Part shown: piece by piece, positions 61,746 to 64,000 of the stretch
How positions within the stretch are numbered: position 1 is the first letter of the stretch
How the letters are laid out: every line of letters starts with the position of its first letter
DNA from: Gimesia aquarii
GTDB taxonomy: Bacteria > Planctomycetota > Planctomycetia > Planctomycetales > Planctomycetaceae
Length of the DNA: 64,000 nucleotides
Reading direction: 5' to 3'
Assembly (NCBI RefSeq): GCF_007748175.1
Contig: NZ_CP037422.1
Span: 3,354,020-3,418,019, forward strand
Notes under the pieces: generated by a model
What the model saw: only the letters and a program-made list of their open reading frames with translations
Database searches by the model: none
Told to the model about the DNA's origin: nothing
Program-made: the position numbers and the translations under genes

Positions 61746-62240
61746 TCAGCTAGGGGTAATGGGCGCTATTCGGTATGGTGTGGGTTGTTGCTCGTTGGCT
61801 TCTTTCAGCAGGCTCTGGTAGGCGGCTTCCAGTTCTTCGTCGGACATGTTCTGGATGTCGTCCGGGGTCAGATTGAGTTGCCAGACGTTGCCGCGGGATT
61901 GGATCGGTTTATCGAGGCCTAACAGTTTATCGATGCGTTCGCGAGCGCGAAGGCGTTCGCGTTGGGTGGACTTGGCATCGTTGATCACACTGACATAGAA
62001 GAAAAATGATTCAGCACGTAACTGTTCAATCGGAACTTCCAGACGTTCTACCATTTCGCGGCGGGCACGAGTGATATAACGATCAATCGAACGTGTGGAA
62101 AGATTGAATTCCAGATTAACCGCACGTTTGATTTCCAAAGGATGTTTTCCGAGGCTGAGTAAATGTTTTACAAGGTGCACTAATTGAATTTGCTGTTCTC
62201 TAGTGAGCTTTGTTTTTCCTTGAGAGGTAAAATTGATCAT
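61746..62240 (-). CDS. HTH-containing protein (terminase-small-subunit-like), function unknown
   Basis: A 164-residue protein. ATG 62240 is chosen since AAGGA lies nine bases upstream, whereas the ATG three codons earlier abuts it. An N-terminal helical bundle (LTREQQIQLVHLVKHLLSLGKHPLEIKRAV) runs into an HTH-like unit (FNLSTRSIDRYITRARREMVERL, about 47-69). The middle is a charged helix (RERLRARERIDKLLGLDKP), and the C-terminus is an acidic DDIQNMSDEELEAAY helix plus a proline-rich end. The overall pattern resembles phage terminase small subunits or other DNA-binding adaptors, but no phage gene is adjacent. GC content is higher than in the flanks, which may indicate transfer. Confidence 0.6.
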   Translation of the reverse strand: MINFTSQGKTKLTREQQIQLVHLVKHLLSLGKHPLEIKRAVNLEFNLSTRSIDRYITRARREMVERLEVPIEQLRAESFFFYVSVINDAKSTQRERLRARERIDKLLGLDKPIQSRGNVWQLNLTPDDIQNMSDEELEAAYQSLLKEANEQQPTPYRIAPITPS

Positions 62241-62293
62241 GTTCGTCATTCCTTTATTTAAACGCGAGCTTTCTTTGTTGAGTGAGTCTCATC

Positions 62294-62410
62294 ATGCCCA
62301 ACGGCGCACACGGGTCAACAGAAAGATTTGCGCAGTTTTGTCTGAGATGTGGTACAAAATTGCGGTTTGGTTTTACTTGCGGATTCAGAAAGCGTGCTCA
62401 AAAGGGGTGA
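62294..62410 (+). CDS. Possible 38-residue CxxC (zinc-knuckle) mini-protein
   Basis: An ATG frame of 38 residues with FCLRCGTKLRFGFTC in the middle: a CxxC knuckle and a further cysteine ten residues on, then a basic end (FRKRAQKG). No clear ribosome site. It may be a decayed remnant related to the following frame, or a small nucleic-acid-binding protein. Confidence 0.25.
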   Translation: MPNGAHGSTERFAQFCLRCGTKLRFGFTCGFRKRAQKG

Positions 62411-62423
62411 CTCGATACGAGAC

Positions 62424-62678
62424 ATGGAGAACCAGTTCTGGTGCTTCAGGTGAAAATGTGGAAAAAACGATGCTTTTTCGCATGCACAAACTGAGGTGGT
62501 GCGCTGTGAGCAGTGCTCAGAAAAACGTGCCTCGCGCGCGCGACGCAGAATCAGGGAGTTTCGAGAACGGCGCGTTGGTGTCAAGTGCGAAATTGACAAC
62601 TGGTTTCAGAGCGAATTACTCGGCGGGAAGATTCCCGAGAATGTCAAGAGGATCTTTTTTGAGGAAGAATTTTGGTAA
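62424..62678 (+). pseudogene. Zinc-ribbon protein frame interrupted by UGA at a cysteine position
   Basis: An 84-codon frame from ATG 62424 to TAA 62678, open except for a TGA at codon 10 (62451-62453). Before it reads MENQFWCFR, after it KCGKNDAFSH, so the stop occupies exactly the place where the second Cys of a CxxC knuckle would stand (Cys-Phe-Arg-[UGA]-Lys-Cys-Gly). Downstream a partner knuckle RCEQC (about 29-33), an Arg-rich helix (RASRARRRIREFRERR) and an acidic aromatic C-terminus remain intact. A single base change from a Cys codon would produce this. Either a recent nonsense mutation, or read-through/recoding of UGA. A GTG at 62496 could restart a 60-residue product. Confidence 0.4.
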
Positions 62679-62724
62679 TCGTAGCGAACTGATTAAACCT
62701 GTTCAGGTCTCGACGTGACAATAA

Positions 62725-62753
62725 AAAAAGGGCTTAAAAAAAGCCCCTTTAAA
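62725..62753 (-). terminator. Intrinsic terminator of the small basic protein gene
   Basis: The stem AAAGGGCTT / AAGCCCCTTT (62727-62735 with 62741-62750; one bulged C) closes a five-base loop. Read on the minus strand it is followed by a run of seven T, a textbook Rho-independent terminator about 90 bases past the stop of the 29-residue gene. Confidence 0.7.
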
Positions 62754-62840
62754 ATCACGTATCACAATAAATTGAGTGAAAACCTCAAATCACCATCATG
62801 GAATTGGCTCATGATTCATTTTAACAAAACAACACGGATT

Positions 62841-62930
62841 CTAGCCTTTACGATGTCTGATCTTAGCTCGAGCACGTCGTTTTTTACGACCAATTTTTCG
62901 GCGACCTTTACCTGTCTTCTTGGTTCCCAT
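62841..62930 (-). CDS. 29-residue Arg/Lys-rich small protein
   Basis: A frame of 29 codons from ATG 62930 to TAG 62841. The product begins MGTKKTGKGRRKIGRKKR and continues with RARAKIRHRKG: about 17 of 29 residues are Lys, Arg or His, with no acidic residue. The composition is like tiny ribosomal or RNA-binding proteins (for example bL34/bS22-like sizes), but no named family is matched. Support for a real gene: all conserved-looking basic residues are codon-varied (AAG/AAA, CGT/CGC/CGA), the frame lies in otherwise gene-free DNA, and a strong intrinsic terminator follows on the same strand. No strong ribosome site is seen upstream. Confidence 0.6.
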   Translation of the reverse strand: MGTKKTGKGRRKIGRKKRRARAKIRHRKG

Positions 62931-63209
62931 TCGAAGAAATGCCTTTCGTATCTGCTTCTAAAAAGATGGATTTTAATTAAAAGTGATTGCTCAATACACA
63001 ATTGTTTAACAATGAAGTACGTATATGAGCAATATTTGAAAACTAAACTGGTAATTCAAATTATTACTTTAACAGTCTTTGACAAAATCTTCAACCACAT
63101 ATGTTAAAGGAATTTAAGGTCCCTTGAGAATTCGGCCATAAAACCCGAAGATAGAGAGCATCATTTTCAAAGCCAACTTACACCAGAGAATTCAGCAGGA
63201 TATACAATT
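62931..63209. other. Divergent intergenic region before the aldo/keto reductase
   Basis: 279 AT-rich bases between the minus-strand small gene and the aldo/keto reductase. A 13-base palindrome ATTGTTTAACAAT (63001-63013) is enclosed by TGCTCA (62988-62993) and TGAGCA (63025-63030), a two-level dyad that could be an operator. No clear promoter boxes are assigned. Confidence 0.35.
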
Positions 63210-64000
63210 ATGGAATACCGTAACTTAGGAAAAGCTGGCGTTCGTGTCTCTCCGATTTGCCTGGGCACAATGATGTTTGGAGGCCCCACCAATGAGGCAG
63301 ATTCTATCTCCATCATGCACAAAGCGATTGACCTCGGGATCAACTTCTTCGATACCGCAAACATGTACAGTACTGGTGGCTCAGAATCTGTTGTCGGAAA
63401 AGCTCTGAAAGATCGTCGTGACAAAGTGATTTTAGCCACAAAAGGACGCGCGCCTATGGGAGATGGACCTAACGATGCGGGAGCCAGCAGAGTCCATCTT
63501 ATGCGGGAACTGGACCGCAGCCTGCAGCGTCTAGGTACTGATTATGTCGACATCTACTATGTGCATACTCCGGACTACCAGACTCCGATCGAAGAAACGC
63601 TTCGCACTCTGGACGATATGGTTCGATCTGGTAAGGTGCACTACATTGCTTGCTCCAATTTCCGTGCGTGGCGTTTAATGGAGGCGCTTGGAACCAGTGA
63701 GGTTCGAAATCTACATGCTTTCAGTTGCGTACAGCCTTTATACAACATCATGAACCGGGACATCGAGGTAGAGCTGTTACCACTTTGTCAGGAAAAGGGG
63801 ATTGGCGTTGTCAGCTATAGCCCCCTTGCCAGAGGAATTTTGACAGGCAAGTACCGAAAAGATCAGCCCTTTCCGGAAGGCAGCCGTGCCTCTCGAAATG
63901 ATAAACGCATGAATGAAGCAGAACTTCGTGATGTCAGTATCGAACTTTCACAGGAAATTGCGACTTACTGTGATCAAAAAGGGGTCTCAATGACAAATTT
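63210..64000 (+). CDS. Aldo/keto reductase, 3' end beyond the window
   Basis: A gene starting at ATG 63210, open through the right edge (263 codons seen; the family averages about 320). It is a TIM-barrel NADPH-dependent oxidoreductase of the AKR superfamily. The catalytic tetrad is visible: Asp in FFDTANMYS, Tyr in the same segment, Lys in ILATKGR and His in YYVHTPDYQTPIEE (about 116). The N-terminal strand MEYRNLGKAGVRVSPICLGT is typical. GSRASRN-like NADP-loop residues appear near the visible end. Substrate unknown. AGCAGGA lies about nine bases before the ATG. Confidence 0.92.
   Translation, partial: MEYRNLGKAGVRVSPICLGTMMFGGPTNEADSISIMHKAIDLGINFFDTANMYSTGGSESVVGKALKDRRDKVILATKGRAPMGDGPNDAGASRVHLMRELDRSLQRLGTDYVDIYYVHTPDYQTPIEETLRTLDDMVRSGKVHYIACSNFRAWRLMEALGTSEVRNLHAFSCVQPLYNIMNRDIEVELLPLCQEKGIGVVSYSPLARGILTGKYRKDQPFPEGSRASRNDKRMNEAELRDVSIELSQEIATYCDQKGVSMTN

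Larger units (their letters stand above)
62241..62840. other. Gap with broken zinc-ribbon frames between the HTH gene and the small basic protein gene
   Basis: 600 bases. It holds the 38-codon CxxC frame (62294-62410), the UGA-interrupted zinc-ribbon frame (62424-62678) and the terminator at 62725-62753, described separately. A longer plus-strand frame (62233-62718) overlaps both but has basic, irregular composition with no ribosome site and is not called. Confidence 0.5.

Noticed and set aside
62233-62718. A 161-codon plus-strand frame overlapping the zinc-ribbon frames
   Set aside because: Irregular basic/serine-rich composition, no ribosome site, overlaps the HTH gene start and two frames with better cysteine motifs.
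1-64000. tRNA genes, rRNA genes and CRISPR arrays
   Set aside because: No T-loop-like GGTTCRA signatures in intergenic DNA with matching acceptor stems, no rRNA-like segments, and no regularly spaced direct repeats were seen.

Overview
The window reads as chromosomal DNA of a planctomycete, most likely of the Planctomycetales/Gimesia-like group. The basis is the content: an adjacent PSD1/planctomycete-cytochrome-C-domain protein and DUF1501 protein (14670-19058), a secreted sulfatase beside a giant secreted amidohydrolase (24612-30722), an archaeal-type dihydropteroate-synthase-like gene beside a pterin dehydratase and pabBA (19407-23428), and a Rho factor with a long Arg/Gly-rich head. Base composition is AT-leaning, coding density is high, TGA is used as an ordinary stop (for example ybeY and the HAD gene at 40993), and GTG/TTG starts are common. 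No rRNA, tRNA, CRISPR array, prophage or insertion sequence was recognised. The genus is not determinable by eye.

Layout. 275-5506: a conserved PhoH / 7TM-HD phosphodiesterase / YbeY / CNNM-CorC cluster (RNA maturation, nucleotide signalling, ion homeostasis). 5522-9402: Dus, a CsgG/GNA1162-like lipoprotein, a small conserved protein and a Xer recombinase. 9480-14459: Gfo/Idh/MocA-like protein, CaCA antiporter, a TIGR00300 (archaeal ornithine-cyclodeaminase-type) enzyme, a cupin and a membrane-anchored Swt1-type HEPN protein. 14670-19058: PSD1 + DUF1501 operon. 19407-23428: four genes fitting pterin/p-aminobenzoate supply for a tetrahydromethanopterin-like C1 carrier. 23672-31850: extracytoplasmic proteins (thioredoxin-YHS-like, three-module amidohydrolase, sulfatase, M48 protease). 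31851-34626: a roughly 1.1 kb non-coding leader and rho. 34976-41664: PHP-type hydrolase, then glcD-glcE-glcF and a HAD phosphatase, a coherent glycolate-oxidation unit. 41711-48999: SixA, an esterase, small secreted proteins, a dual-specificity-phosphatase/c-type-cytochrome fusion, TfoX-N protein, a beta-propeller lactonase, and an ECF sigma factor with a membrane partner. 49179-53773: MenC-like enolase-superfamily enzyme, an Hsp70 with a remodelled tail, and a divergent STN-repeat protein. 54266-58039: PPi-type phosphofructokinase, HAD hydrolase, 6-phosphogluconate dehydrogenase. 58167-61272: MBL hydrolase, methyltransferase, ferredoxin-NADP reductase. 61273-63209: an accessory-looking patch with a nested inverted-repeat element, an HTH protein, a zinc-ribbon reading frame interrupted by UGA, and a 29-residue Arg/Lys-rich protein gene with its own terminator. 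63210-64000: start of an aldo/keto reductase that runs off the window.

The items most worth a second look are the phosphatase-cytochrome fusion, the pterin/PABA gene group, the three-module amidohydrolase with a single intact metal site, the UGA exactly at a zinc-knuckle cysteine position, the 29-residue basic protein, and the structured rho leader. All family assignments are from reading motifs, without database searches.
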